This document shows, piece after piece, positions 34,361 to 46,589 of a stretch of DNA of 64,000 nt. The DNA lies in the NCBI GenBank assembly GCA_022495995.1, contig JAFEMH010002443.1, forward strand, positions 248,001 through 312,000. Direction: 5' to 3'. The notes under the pieces are model-generated. The model did not search any database, had not been told where the DNA came from, and saw only the letters and a program-made list of their open reading frames with translations. Position 1 is the first letter of the stretch. Every line of letters begins with the position of its first letter. Source of the stretch: Adenophora triphylla var. japonica (Eukaryota; Streptophyta; Magnoliopsida; Asterales; Campanulaceae). A program made the translations under genes and the position numbers.

Positions 34361-35600
34361 ATGATGACGGCATGATGCTCACGGGGTTCACCATCGAGCC
34401 CAAAGGCCCAGGTGTGCCACATAGATTTGCCTTTGATTTGGGACAAGATTCCTCCCGATGAAAATGATGAAGCACACTGAACTACATCCGGGGCTCGATT
34501 TGGGAAAACGCCATCGGGGCACTCAACGGATCATCAATATCAAAGAACGAGAATACCTTGCATGGCACGGGATACTCTCCTACTCCCGAACACATTGCGG
34601 AGGACAAGCGAGCTGCACGAAAACGCTCCACGAGATAACAAAAAGAGGCTTGCACGCAATCTCCGATCTTCGTCCTTACGGCTTCGACATGACTCAAGTA
34701 CTTCACAAGGAAGGCCGGCAACTTGGAAGGAGATCCGAGAAAAGGAACAGAGGCGATCGGCGCCAAACAAAGGCGGCCGACAACCATGGACAAGCTCCGG
34801 CGAGAACTGGCAAGATTCGTAGGCCTCAAGCCAAATCCTGTCCGAAGAGCATTCCTCGACACACCGCCCCTGCCGGGATCCACAACCACCACTATTCACA
34901 AAGCAAATTTTGGTTCGGAAAACCCCCTCTTTGGCGGAAGAATTCGAAAAACTCTCTGTCAACACGCCTGCCTTCAACAAGCGGGACGAGTCTGCATTCG
35001 AGCTAGTAATGCCCAAGACCCGAGCAAGAGACTCCGCGAGACGATGCTTGGGACGAACCCACCGCTACACACTGCTTCTTCAAAGAAGAAATCGAGATGC
35101 CGGATCTAATCGATTTTGTTTCGATAACTCTGTGATAGCAATGATCGGGAACGGTGACATAGAGCCTTTCAAGCCCCATCTCCTATCAAGCTCATTGCCA
35201 CTCAATAAGCTGGGCCACCTTCTCCGACCTACGCCCGGCCAAAAAAAGGACATGATCGAACAACTTGGTCGACCCCTCGAGTCCTAGAGTCTAGTGTCAA
35301 AACTCATCCACGAGTCCATTAGCTTTGAATTTGAGTCTCTCGAGTCATCTCGATGGCCTCACGCCGGAAGATTACGAACTCATTGCCAATAATGTATTCC
35401 CGTATGCTGCTTAATGAATGCTTCGATCTTTCCGAGTATCCTCTCATTGCATCTTTAACAAGCGATAAATTAACTAACACACAAACTTGATTAATAACGA
35501 TTCACTTGATAAAGAAGCGGACACATTAAATGAACAAATACATTAAGCACATCTTTAAGCATGTTGTCAAACGAGAGAAAACCGGGCCCAAGCCGCCGAG
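34361..35600 (+). pseudogene. Protease-RT linker of element II
   Basis: Broken frames without a recognised domain. 35430-35560 gives CFDLSEYPLIA, matching the element I linker, followed by an AT-rich tract. 34450-35290 carries several overlapping shadow frames on both strands. Confidence 0.45.
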
Positions 35601-37040
35601 GAGGTTTTAACCAAAGTGAATTTGGGAAGCTATTTGAAGAGCCAAAAGAGACGCAAATCGGAAGTTTCTTCATCGGCACAGAGCAAGACGCATTGGCCGC
35701 ACTTCGCTTTCAAAGAGTTCGTGGATGTGTTCGCTTGGTCTTACCGAGACATGCCCGGATTAGATCCTAACATTGTAGAGCACCGGATCCCCTTGAATCC
35801 CGAGGCTAAGCCCGTCAAGCAAAAGCTACGCCGAATCAAGCCGAATGGTCTTTACAAGTCAAAGAGGAGATCGAAAAAATGCTCCGCGTCGGCTTCATCG
35901 GGGTGATCGAGTACCCCACATGGCTCTCAATATCGTCACGGTCACCAAGGCCAATGGAAAAGTACTGCTGCGTGGACTTTCGAGATCTCAACAAAGCAAG
36001 TCCCAAGGACGATTTTCCACTACCCAACATCGACATGTTGGTAGACACTACTGACCAATTTCAGAAGTCAAGTCCTTCGTGGACGGTTTTGAGCTACAAT
36101 CGAGATCAAGATGGCCGAAGAAGACCAAGAAAGAGCAGCTTTCACAACCCCCCGGGGAACCTGCGCTACACAATAATGTCGTTCGGACTAAAGAACGCTG
36201 GGGCTACCTACCAACGGGCAGCAACTGCCCTCTTCCACGATATGACCCACAAAGAGATCTACGTCGATGACATGATCGTTCACTCAAAGGGATCGGACGG
36301 ACAACACCTCACGAGACTGAAAATTCTTCAATCGCTCCGAAAACACTCAATGAGGCTTAACACTCAAATGCACATTTGGGGTTAGCGAGGCAAGGTTTTG
36401 GGATACATGGTCACCGAGAGAGGCATCGAGGTGGATCCTCAAAAGATCAAAGCTATCATCGAAATGAGACCACCGCAAACCCGGACGGAGGTGAAAAGCT
36501 TCATGGGCCGCTGCAATATATCAGCCGCTTCGTCAACCAATTGACCTCTATATGCGAGCCAATCTTCAAGCGATGAAGAAGAACGCCGACATCGAATGGA
36601 ACTCAGAATGCCAAGATGCCTTTGAAAAAAATAAAGCATACCTTGTGAGTCCTCCGATTCTACTCGTCCTCCCTACGAGGAAAAGCCACTGCTGCTATAC
36701 CTAATCGTGACCGACACCGCAGCTTGGAGCCATGCTCGTCAAGAAAAGAAGGAGTCACGGGTCGAAACGCCATCTACTTCGTCGGGCCGAAAGTTTCAAG
36801 GCAAGCGAACTCAATTACTCACCCTCGAGAAAACTCGCGCTAGCCTCGGTATGGGTTGTCGGGAAACTACGGCACTACATGCAAGCCGCACACGCACACT
36901 TGGTTTCCAAAATGGACCTACCAAGTACCTCTTCGACAAACCATCTCTCGTCAATGAGGCTCGCCAAATGGTCTTTCTTCCTAGCGGAATTTGACATCAA
37001 GTACGTAAACCAAAAGTCAATCAAGGGACGGGCCATGGCC
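35601..37040 (+). pseudogene. Reverse transcriptase and RNase H of element II
   Basis: RT blocks in order: FAWSYRDMPGLDPNIVEHRI, PVKQKLRRIKP, GVIEYPTWLS, CVDFRDLNKASPKDDFPLPN, GNLRYTIMSFGLKNAGATYQ, and the catalytic YVDDMIVHSK (YVDD codons 36260-36271). The RT-linked RNase H follows at about 36650-37030, with YLIVTDTAAWS, WVVGKLRHYMQAAHAH and RLAKWSFFLAEFDIKYVNQK. At least six frameshifts break it, one within the PKDDFPLPN to DGF stretch near 36060-36110. It is close kin of the minus-strand copy at 11331-12650. Confidence 0.9.
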
Positions 37041-37059
37041 GAACAACCGCCGATTTCCC

Positions 37060-37500
37060 AACCGACGAGGCTCGAGGCCCCGAACCACAATTTCCAGACG
37101 AGGGAATCTTCGCAATCGAAGGCGAAAATCGATGGCAACTGTTCTTCGACGGAGCGGCCAACAAAAGTGAAACGGCATCGGTATGCTCTTGGTGGATCCC
37201 AAGGACGAGCACACCCCAATTGCTATAAAGCTCAATTTCGAGGTAACCAACAATGCCGCCGAATATGAAGCTCGCGCCGCCGGACTACAAGCCGCACTCG
37301 AGAGGAATGTCCAAACTCGAAGTTTATGGGGACTCACCCTTGATCATCAACCAAGTCTCCAACAAGTGGAAAACCATAGACCCGGCTTGCAAAAATACCA
37401 TGCCCGCATGGAGGACCTCATCACACAATTCGAAGAGGTCACCTTCCATTACTTGCCAAGAGACCGAAACAGTTTGCGCATGCCTTAGCCACCTTGGCTT
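37060..37500 (+). pseudogene. Second (archaeal-type) RNase H of element II
   Basis: WQLFFDGAANKS (Asp near 37148), IAIKLNFEVTNNAAEYEARA (Glu near 37263) and, in another frame, LEVYGDSPLIINQVSNKWKT (Asp near 37328) give the D-E-D set. Its place between the first RNase H and INT is the Tat signature. Two frameshifts split it. Confidence 0.85.
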
Positions 37501-37739
37501 CCCTCAGGAAATCCCCGAAGGAAAAGCAATCAAACCCTTCAAAGCTCGGACGAAAGGAAATTCCCGCTCACTGCTGTGAGATCGAACTGTAACCTAAGCC
37601 CGTCAATGAGCCATGGTATAACCGCATTTTCCAATACCTCAAGAACGGGAAACCACCTTCATGAACAAGGAAGACCCACACACGTAGGGGTCAAAACCAA
37701 GAGCATCATGGCCCTAAAACGCCTTAGCCTCTCACTTCG

Positions 37740-38794
37740 TCATCCTCGGGGACATGTTATACAAGAAACGCTACCACGGGCCACTCCTACGCCGCGTCGC
37801 CCAAGAAGAAGCAAGCAAGTTCATGAACGAAGTCCACAATGGGGCTTGCGGTCCCCACATGAACGCCAGAGCCCCGATGCAAATCATTCTCGTGATGGGC
37901 TACTACCGGATTCCATGGAGGCGCATTGCATCCACTTTGTCCGAAGCCGCGACAAGTGCCAACGGTTCTCCAACCTCAATCATCTACCACCCCACGATCT
38001 CTACCGCATGACTACACCTCGCCCTTTGCCACTTTGGGGAATTGACGTCATCGGGAAAATCGCTCCGCCAGCAAAGAATCTGGTCACGAGTTCATCTTAG
38101 TAGCCATCGACTACTTCACCAAATGGGTCGAAGCCAAGTCCTACAAGGTACTTCACCTCCAAGAAGGTCGCGCATTTCCTCAAGGAAAACATCATCTCGC
38201 CGATACGCATCCCAAATGAGGTCATATCGACAACGGCTCACACTTCGAAGGGGAATTCGACTGCATCGCCGGCTGAATTCAAGATCACACGCCACAAATC
38301 TTCTCCCTACCGGCCACAAACAAACGGCGCCGTGGAAGCAAAGAAACAAAACCTCGAACGGATCATCCGAAAAATGACCACCCGAGGACGAGATTGGCCC
38401 GAGAAGCCGCACCTTGCACTTTGGGGCTACCGCACATCGCCGAATGCCCACGGGAGAAACCCCATTTGCCCCGACCTACGGGATGGAAGCAGCCCTTCCC
38501 ATCGAGCCGAAATTCCCTCACTCCGAGTGCCGCTGAAAATGACATCAACGAAGTCGAATGGCTCCGGCCGACATGACGAATTGGCTCGCTAGACGAGCGA
38601 CGACTAAAGGCCATGGAACACGTCCGAGCCTATCAAAGCAGATGGCTAGAGCTTTCGACAAGAAAGTCAAATCCCGAGACATCGTGGAAGGTGACCTTGT
38701 ACTCAAAGAAAAGCCTCCCACTCGAACCAACCCACTGGGAAAATGGGAACCCACATGGATCGGCCCTTTCGTGGTTCAAAAGATCTTCTCCTGA
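37740..38794 (+). pseudogene. Integrase of element II
   Basis: The zinc-finger histidines lie in EVHNGACGPHMNARA (about 37825-37870), with MGYYR after them, and cysteines in HCIHFVRSRDKCQRFSN. The core begins with PLWGIDVIGKI (first Asp, near 38045), then IDYFTKWVEAKSYKV, DNGSHFEG (second Asp, near 38230) and TNGAVEAKKQNLERI (Glu, near 38330). The tail is RAFDKKVKSRDIVEGDLVLK and GKWEPTWIGPFVV, a GPY/F-type module. It ends at 38794. Frames change several times. The Glu block reads AKKQNL where AANKNI is usual. Confidence 0.9.
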
Positions 38795-39704
38795 GGCGCC
38801 ATGAAGCCGACGTACCTAGACGGCAATCCCTTCATGAATCCAAATAACGGAAGCAAACTTCGCAGATACTTCGCCCGAAGAAGAACAATGCATCTCTTGG
38901 CACTCCATGTAGTGTCGAACTACGTGCACTCCGAGCCCTCTAGTCCTGGGAACGTAGGCAACCTTAATTGGTCCGGTCTAAAAATATACAAAAAGTCAAA
39001 AGTTTGAATGTCAATCAAGACCTCCATCAAGCTCCGCACTTTTCAAGAACACGCCCCAAAGCCATCACCTTGACCAAGTCAAACGACGGCGGCAACATCA
39101 AAGGACATCCGAGGGTCACTCAAAGATCAAACGACCGACTCATGTCCGCTTCCAAGCCAGGGCTTGTCTTCGCCCTCACGCGCTTCAAAAAAAAAAAAAA
39201 AAAAGAGCTCGAGCAAGGGCTCACAAAAAAAAAAAAAAGAGAGCTCGAGCAAGGGCTCACAAAAAAAAAACAACAACAATAAATAAAAGAAGCTCAAGCA
39301 GAAGCTGCAAAAAGAGGTCAAGAGCCCGACGCCAACAAGAGGCAAGGAATCTACGAAAAAGACCGTCAAAACGGCTTGTCAGGGGAGCATTCAACCTCTC
39401 AGCCAAGCACAAAGCCTCAAAGAAAGTGGATTGCCGTCGTGGCCTGCATCGCTTCAAGTCCGCAAATGCAATGTAAAAGTCCAAAGATGGACGCCGACAA
39501 AGTGCACAAATGTAAGCAAAGGCAAACAAGAGATCTTGCGTCTCGACAAAGCTTTAAAAGTAAATCACAAATCACTAACGGTTACAACATTTCTTGATGA
39601 GTTCAAGCACGGTCTACTCTCAAGTTCACAACATGCTAAAAGACAAATTTTAATACATTTAACTAATAATGTGTTTGCAATGCAATGAATGGATACCTAG
39701 GAGG
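38795..39704. other. Convergent spacer after element II pol
   Basis: 38918-38962 holds the pol-3' motif CGAACTACG...GGGAACGTAGGCAACC. 39188-39262 has A-tracts alternating with two copies of GAGCTCGAGCAAGGGCTCAC. The stretch to 39704 is unassigned and probably includes the 3' ends of pol and of the DUF7745-like transcript. Confidence 0.5.
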
Positions 39705-41217
39705 TCATTCCGCGCCATCTCGCGCTTGTCCCTCGCCATTCTTTCCTTTCTTCCTCGTCCCCGGCGAGTCTTCTTTCGCTTCACGTGAACCAACTCGCGT
39801 CTCTCGCCCGAGATCCGGGGTCCTCCCCGTAGAGTCAAACAATCCAAGAGCTCTCGTGGCTTCATTCGCCCGTGCTTCGGCTCGGATCTCCTCCCCGCGA
39901 GTCCCGTAAAAGAGGACCTCTCCCCGTCGCCGGTCAACTCTAGTCTCGTAGTCAAACAAAGTGTCTCCCGTCACATCCAAAGGGTCGCACTGTGCTTCGG
40001 AACTCCTAAGGCAATAGCTACTACGGCAACCGGGTCCTGCATCGCTACACGCCTCGCTTCTCCAAGACCACTTGGGACCGCCCAACACGCCGCTCATACC
40101 AAAGCCGTATACCGAGTCGTCAATACAACGCTCCCCGACGCCTAAGGAGTACCACAGAGGGAAAGCGGAATACTTCCATACCTCGTAAAATACAAGAAGG
40201 CACCCGAAGCCGCCATACAAAGAGGAACTACCTCCGCAGTAGCAAGGTCATCCTGCCCCAACAAAGGCTCCCGCTTCATCCCAAACCGCCGGAAACAAGC
40301 GACGGAATATGAAGGAGGACCAAGACAAACCTCGAACTCGACAACGTAGGACCCTTCCCCGCAAGATCCTCCCGGTCTCAATCCTCCAAGCCGCGGAACC
40401 CACCGCCGGATCTCGATGCGTACCAAGCCGTGCCATCCATCTCTCCCAGCGATCGATCCATATCCAACACAAGAGGTCGCCGAGCAAATGACCACGGGCT
40501 AAACGACGCCTGAGCCTCTGGCATGGCCTCGAAGTCTCTCTCGCAGCCCACAAGGTGAGCAAAGCGGGGCTTCCCCTCTCATAAAACGATCCCTGCCGCA
40601 CGGTCGATACCATGAAGAGTCTCCCCAAAGACCAACGGACAATATCCTCTCCACTCTGCAGCGTCTCCTACCACATCTAGCAAAGCGCCATCACAAATGC
40701 CAAGGGAACCGACTGTAAAAGCTGCCGCCATCACGCACAAGGCAAATACATCCCAAGAGACGTCACTCTTCATCATCAACCATGAACCGCTCCGCAGCCT
40801 CGTAAATGTCGATATGACCCGAATCAAGGATCATGCCCCGCACTTCTTCCAACGAAGTACGAAGAAAGTCTCGCAAGCTTCACGCTCACCGCAGACCACC
40901 AATCAAAGGAAGCGAGATGGCCTCCACCTCCGGTCCTCCAATCAAAGCCCGAAAATCCTCAAAAGTGGGCACCATTTCATTGTAGGAGAAACAAGACACG
41001 TGCCTCCTAACATCCTGCAACTTCGCGGCAGCCCGCAACAAATCCCAATCAGAACCAACTCCTTAAAAGACCAAACCGAGCAAAGACGAAACCTTACCTC
41101 GAAAGCCCGTCTCGATGCCTCATACGGCGCCGCATCCACGTTTTCAACCGCCAAGGAAGTGTGCTTGCCTCTCCGCGAAAGCCTCGGCAAAATTCTAGGG
41201 ACGTACGAAGAATCCAT
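39705..41217 (-). pseudogene. DUF7745-like gene carried antisense by element II
   Basis: The start is ATG at 41217 (MDSSYVPRILPRLSRRGKHT), and the end is the stop at 39705 after RKKGKNGEGQARDGAE. Length is about 1.51 kb, against 1.49 kb in element I. Early blocks are RRAFEVRF and SFKEL. The most telling block, at 40827-40579, reads DVFALCVMAAAFTVGSLGI, then LVFGETLHGIDRAAGIVL, matching FAWGAFALCVIATTV and LVLGETFWA in element I. The C-terminal part is charged (DYETRVDRRRGEVLFYGTRG, EARANEATRALG). Resemblance to DUF7745 is from memory. No function is known. The frame is broken in several places, so it is scored as a pseudogene, although consensus error may contribute. Confidence 0.55.
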
Positions 41218-41307
41218 GGCAAAAATGGAGGTTCCTAGAGAAAATGGGGAAGAAAGCTCGAAAATGGCCGCAAATGGGGAAATGAGGAAGAACCGTACAC
41301 CGGAAAG

Positions 41308-41381
41308 CATTTATGTCCTTCCCAAAAGCAAGGTTGGTCCGTACGGACCTCTTTTGCATGCTAAGTATGTCCGTACGGACC
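41308..41381 (-). promoter_or_regulatory. Promoter of antisense DUF7745-like gene, element II
   Basis: GGTCCGTACGGACC (41336-41349) and TGTCCGTACGGACC (41368-41381) are spaced 32 bp, like the LTR pair spaced 30 bp. On the minus strand a TATA-like ACATAAATGC follows at 41317-41308, about 90 bp before the start codon at 41217. Confidence 0.65.
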
Positions 41382-41666
41382 TCCTTGCAAACGTAACCCA
41401 TTTCCCCAAAGAACAAGACAAAAGCCACCGTCCTCAAAGAAACCTTGCTCCAAACCGCCCAAACACCGGCCAAAGCCATTCCCGCAAACATACACTACCC
41501 ACAAATGCACTCTCACCACGTGGCATGCACAAAATAAAAATAATAATAGCAACAATTTCTAGGACAAATCCCGGAATCACAAAAATTGACATTACATCTT
41601 AAAATAAAATGCCGTTTGCCATGCAAATACATGTGTTTTATTACAGTACCCATAAATGTCTCGTTG

Positions 41667-44600
41667 CTAAACAAAAAAAAAAAAAAAAAAAGAGGGATAT
41701 GAAAAGAGGGAAAGCAAATGAATACTAATCGACTCCTCAAGATCATCATCCTCGCCGAGGTCCTCCAAAGAAAAGTCGGGCATCCTGGCCGAACTCGCCG
41801 CCTGGCCACATCCTCGTCGCCGAAATACCGAGCACCCGCCGGAGGCTCCCACGAAAAGTACTCGAAGGATCAAATCCGGCGAAAGGATCAAAGAAAGAAG
41901 GCTCGAGGAACCCTCACCCCGTGCGCCATGCGGAGGCATGAACCGATAAAAGGGCCGCTCCCTCGAAGGCCCCGCAGCCTCCCGAAGATGTCCCGCATCC
42001 ATGCTATGCCGCCCTCAAAGGTCCCTCCCCGCCGCGGCTCCGCTCGGCTCTAGGCGGAGGAACGTCCACAGTGCCTCGAAGGCATAGGCTCGTACGCCGG
42101 CACGCGTCGCGAAGACCGGCAAGATATCTTCGACGCCATCTTCTTCGCAAACGACCTCATCGCCACGTAACGGCGAGTCAGCATATCGTAGGCTCTCCCC
42201 GGGACCTGCACCAACAAGAAGCCAAGGAAACGCTCATCAAATACAAGCTTATACTCAACAACAAAAAGAGAAAAATACGTAAAAGATGCCAAGATGGAAA
42301 AGAGTCAAGCACACTCACCGATCTATCGGGGTCCACTCAGTATGCAAGCAGAGCTCAAGCCCGAACGGGCATGCATACCCTCCTCTCGATCCGTCCCCGC
42401 GGACGTACGTGAAATCCGGTCCCGGCATCGGAACCTCTGGGAGCTCGCGGCCAGCCTTCTCTCCCGCGCGCACTGCGGCGTCCCGCCTTCCTCCTCACGA
42501 AGGCCCCGTACTCCTCTCCATACAAATGAACTCCTCGGCACCGACACCGCCAAGGTACCTCTCGAAATCGAGCACGTCCATGTCCCGGAATCAAGCATCC
42601 CAAAGGGAGGGTCCCTCAGCCACGGGAAGCACACCGGCCATGCCGCGTAAGACCCGCTCCCCGTGTACATGACATCACAAGTCAAGCCCCGCAAAGATCT
42701 TCCGCCGCGCCGTCACCTCGGGAGCCCTCAAACTCATCCCTCATACCGAGCCCACGGGAACAAGACGAACCCTCCGGCTATCCCTCTCCGTGACGCTCCC
42801 GCACATCCCCGTAGGCGATGGTGAGCTTCCCCCGCCGGTCCTCCTCTTCCTCGCCGTACGAGCCCAAATTTCAAAGATAGCAGGTACGCAAAGAATGTAC
42901 CCCCAGATCTCTATCCCACGGGAAGCACTGAAAACCTCATAAAACCACACCTCGTGACAAAAACAGAGAAGGCTCAAGGCAAAAGACAATGGAGAAAAGA
43001 CAAGTTGCTAAATCAAAAACAAAGAATAAACTCATACCTCCAAAGCAAAGTCAAACAGCCAACGAATCCGCCACACCCGCTAAACCGGTCCAAGGAGAAG
43101 TAGAGCTCGCCCAAGCTCGCTCGCCCCAAGCAATGTCGCACCCTATCCAGTCAATCAAGCTCTCCAACAGAGCAAAGGGAGCCGCGGTCGCGTGGTTCGA
43201 GAACAAAGTCTCTGACAAAGGCATACCACAAAAAGGAGCGCGCCAATCGCTCCGTCGTCACCCGGCCGGTACCCTGGATGTAGGCCCCAATACCGGCCGT
43301 GATCTTCATCTCCACGTCACTATACAACATGCCTGTGCCCTCGCGAGGACGAGGCTCAAAGCCCAACAGCCTCGGTCAACACCACATCGAGATCATATCC
43401 CTCCACCGCACCGGCCCTCCTTCAAGGAAAGCCCTGATCGCAAAGAAAGTCGGTAGCGTCACCGTCACCTCTCCCTGCCAGATGGAAGGTGTGGGTGGTA
43501 TCCCACCGCATACTCGATAAAGGCCAAGGAAGACGCTCTTGTTCTTCCTCGTGTCGACACTCCGGGTTCTCAACGAACACACCTAGTGCCGAAGCATAAA
43601 CCACCTCCGGACTCGCCTACTACCGTCCACGGAAATATCGTGCATCCGCCGCCATAGCTCCACAATGCCTCGAGCGATCCCCGAGTCTTCATCCTCTTGG
43701 CCTTCCCGCCATAAGCCCCGCATCCCGCAGCAGTAAACACAGCAAAGGTACGTCAATCACAAGATTTAATATAAAGGCACATATAACCCGTCACAAAACA
43801 CGACACATATTGCACATAATTTTCACATACATTATACATATAATTTTTCCATGTAACCCGTCACAAAACACGGCACACAATCCACATATAATGCACATAA
43901 TTTTCACATATATCATGCATATAATTTTTTCCCATGCAAACCGTCACAAAAACACGGCACACACACTGTACATACATTTTCTCAAAAGAAAAAAAGGGGG
44001 GATTAAACCCTACACGACACATTTTCAAAAAAGATCCGTCCCAACACGGCAAAGGCACATATAACCCGTCACAAAAACATGGCACATATTGCACATATTT
44101 TCCCCACAAAGTCCGTCACCCAAAAACATGGCACACGGCACGACACATATGCATAACACATTTTTCAAAAAAAAAAAAATCCGTCCCTACACTGCACACA
44201 CTTTCACATATAACCCGTCACAAAACACGGCACATGTCACATTTTTTCACAAAAATTATCACTACACGATAATTTTTCTCACAATGTACATACATAAATA
44301 GCATTAGGTACAAAACACCAAAGCATGCATTTCATTAGAGAAGCACTTGATTTTCACAAATAAAAGCTAATCAACACATTTCTGCACAAAATACACATAC
44401 CCACAATTTTTACATGTCCATTTTCAACAATTCATCAAGAATTTCACAAAAAGGCATAAAACAATAACAAAAATTCAAAAAATGCGAAAACTAAAAACCT
44501 AGTTCTAGCATTCAAAAATTCGAAACGCAGGGAATCAAAACGGAATGCATTTCTTACCTCCCCGACGTTCATGGAGCGACGATTGTGCACCTCCGGATTC

Positions 44601-44723
44601 GGATACAAGACATCCGGTTCTTCGAAGATGGAACGAACGAAATCCAATTCCTTTGAAGCTCCATCCGTTGCTCGACCACCTCGATCAAGGCTGACGACGA
44701 CTCCTTCGAGATCCTTCCGCCAT
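41667..44723 (-). pseudogene. Plant mobile domain (PMD) gene carried antisense by element II
   Basis: The ATG is at 44723. Exon 1 (44723-44558) in its best frame reads RGGRATDGASKELDFVRSIF then EEPDVLYPNPEVHNRRSMN, aligning with RTDDERTRLVRTI...NPTEFYPAKDRHN in element I. Exon 2 starts near 43741 and contains TRGSLEALW and RWDTTHTFHLAG followed by DATDF, the PMD hallmark (43500-43430). VWFYEVF follows at about 42950. The C-terminal end is acidic (FSLEDLGEDDDLEESISIH, near 41720-41770). PMD proteins are nuclear in plants; their role in transposons is unknown. It is interrupted by many small indels. The 3' end is approximate. Confidence 0.7.
43742..44557 (-). other. First intron of the element II PMD gene, with repeats
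   Basis: The donor on the minus strand is GGGGAG|GTAAGAAATG at 44557. The acceptor region near 43742 reads TTTACTGCTGCGGGATG, where element I has TTTGTCTGCAGGGGACATGG, so the AG appears to be lost by a small deletion or a consensus error. The intron is AT-rich and holds about eight imperfect copies of a unit around ACCCGTCACAAAACACGGCA (43786-44235). Confidence 0.55.
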
Positions 44724-44830
44724 GGCAAGCAATTCAAGCTAAGAAAATGGAAGATTTTGGACAAAAATGGAGGTTTTCTCTTTCTCTCTCTCGGTTCACG
44801 CACTCGGAAATGGGAAATGAAGAGGGAGCC

Positions 44831-44927
44831 TCGGAATTTAAAGCCCGGTAGCCAAAGTCTCGAAATCGTAAAAAACCAAGGTGGTCCGTACGGACCTCTT
44901 TGCAACCAAAGTTGGTCCGTACGGACC
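44831..44927 (-). promoter_or_regulatory. Promoter of antisense PMD gene, element II
   Basis: GGTCCGTACGGACC is perfect at 44883-44896 and 44914-44927, 31 bp apart. On the minus strand CTTTAAATTCCGAGGCT follows near 44841-44825, like TTTTAAATGCCGAGGCT in element I. The start codon is about 110 bp further. Confidence 0.65.
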
Positions 44928-45029
44928 TCTTTGCAAGGGGTGGCCAAATTACTTTCCCCGCCCTTATAATCTTTGCCCCCGGCCGTCCTAAGGCCATTTC
45001 CAAAGAAATCCAAGTGCGTAATGGTCCCT

Positions 45030-45570
45030 AACCCTTCACTCAACCACCGGCCGTCGCCGTAAGACCTGGCCCCTCGCCCACTTCAACGGCAATTCAACCA
45101 CCGGCCGTCAACGTAAGACCGGTCCTCGCCCACTTCAACGGTAATTCAACCACAGCCGCTGCGCCGTAAGACCGGTCTCGCCCACCTAACGGCAATCTAC
45201 CCACCGCCGGCCAACGTAAGACCGGCCCCCGCCACTTCAACGGCACTTCACCCATCACCGCCATCAACGTAGACCGGCCTCGCCCACTTCAACGGCACTC
45301 CAACCACCTCGGCATCAACGTAAGACCGGTCTCGCCCACTTCAACTGGCAATTCAAACCACCGCCATCAACGTAAGCACCGGTCCTGCCACTCAACGGCA
45401 ATTCAACCACCGGCCACATCGTAAGACCGGTCCTCTCGCCCACTTCAACGGCAATTAACCAACCACCTGGGCCATCGACTCCTCGCCTACTCCAACGGCA
45501 ATTCAACCACGCCAACGTAAGACCGGTCCTCGCCCACTCCAACGGCAATCCAACCACCGCCCGCTCAACG
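45030..45570. repeat. 52-bp tandem repeat block 1 of element II
   Basis: About ten imperfect copies of a unit contain ACGTAAGACCGGTCCTCGCC and ACTTCAACGGCAATT. Decayed relatives continue to about 46100, mixed with CCAACACCTCC-containing copies. This lies between the PMD promoter and the 3' LTR, where element I has unrelated arrays. Confidence 0.85.
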
Positions 45571-46159
45571 CAATTCGAAGGAGCCAACACCTCCCAAGAC
45601 GAATCCCAAGGCACACGCTCCACGACGGTTAGCCAACACCTCCCAAGACGAATATCAAGGCACAAGACGCTCCAAACGCTCAACGACAACTCAACCACCG
45701 GAGGTCCGAAGTCATCTTCCCAATGTAAAAGGGCCCCTACAAGGTCACGCATCCCCAAAGCAATTCAAGCACCGGTTAGCCGACGTAAGCCCGAACTTCG
45801 CCCCACTTCAACGGCAGTCAAGCAAGCACCGGCCATCAAAGTAAGCCCGAGCTCCTCCCCCAACAAGTCGAAAGGGAAGTCATACAAGACCGCATATCCT
45901 CAAAGACCGCCATCATCCTTGCCCACTCAACGGCAAAACAAGCACAAGAAGGAGCCAACACCTCCGAGTACAAGTCCCAAGGCACGAAGCACCTCCAAAA
46001 TGCCAAATGATGAAGCAATCACCGACCGTCATCCTCGCCCACTTCAACGGCAACTCAAGCACCGGCAAGCCATCGTAAGTCCAACCTTCTACTCAACATG
46101 CAAAAACACAAAGGCATCTACGCCTCGAAGCACAAGGCAGCCGTGCCTCCACAATCGCG

Positions 46160-46530
46160 GCTAGAAGACGATTCAAAGTCCTCGCGCATCACATCAACCG
46201 CCGCTAGAAGACGATTCAAAGTCCTCCCGTAGCACCAACCGCCGCCGATGACGATTCAAAGTCCTCCGGCGTGGCACCAACCGCCGCCTTGACAAGACGA
46301 TTCAAAGTCCTCCCGTGGCACCAATCCGGCGGCTAGAAGACGATTCAAAGTCCTCGCGCATTACGTCCACCGCCGCGGATGACGATTCAAAGTCCTCCGG
46401 GGCCGTGGCACCAACCGCCGCCGTAAGACGATTCAAAGTCCTCCGCCGTGGCACCAACCGCCGCCGAAGACGATTCAAAGTCCTCCCAAACGTGGCACCA
46501 ACCGCAATCCGAAGACGATTCAAGTCCTCA
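46160..46530. repeat. About 40-bp tandem repeat block 2 of element II
   Basis: Around nine copies of a unit contain GACGATTCAAAGTCCTCC and GGCACCAACCGCCGCC. Reading frames across it are periodic artefacts. Confidence 0.9.
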
Positions 46531-46589
46531 CTCTATCTCCGGCCCTAAGGCCTTAAACCACCCGATTAGGAAAATCATAAAATTTCCAT

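Noticed and set aside
43786..44235. Regular CCCGTCACAAAACACGGCA repeats considered as a CRISPR-like array
   Set aside because: This is plant DNA. The copies are irregular and run together without unique spacers. They lie in an antisense intron and are an ordinary decayed tandem repeat.
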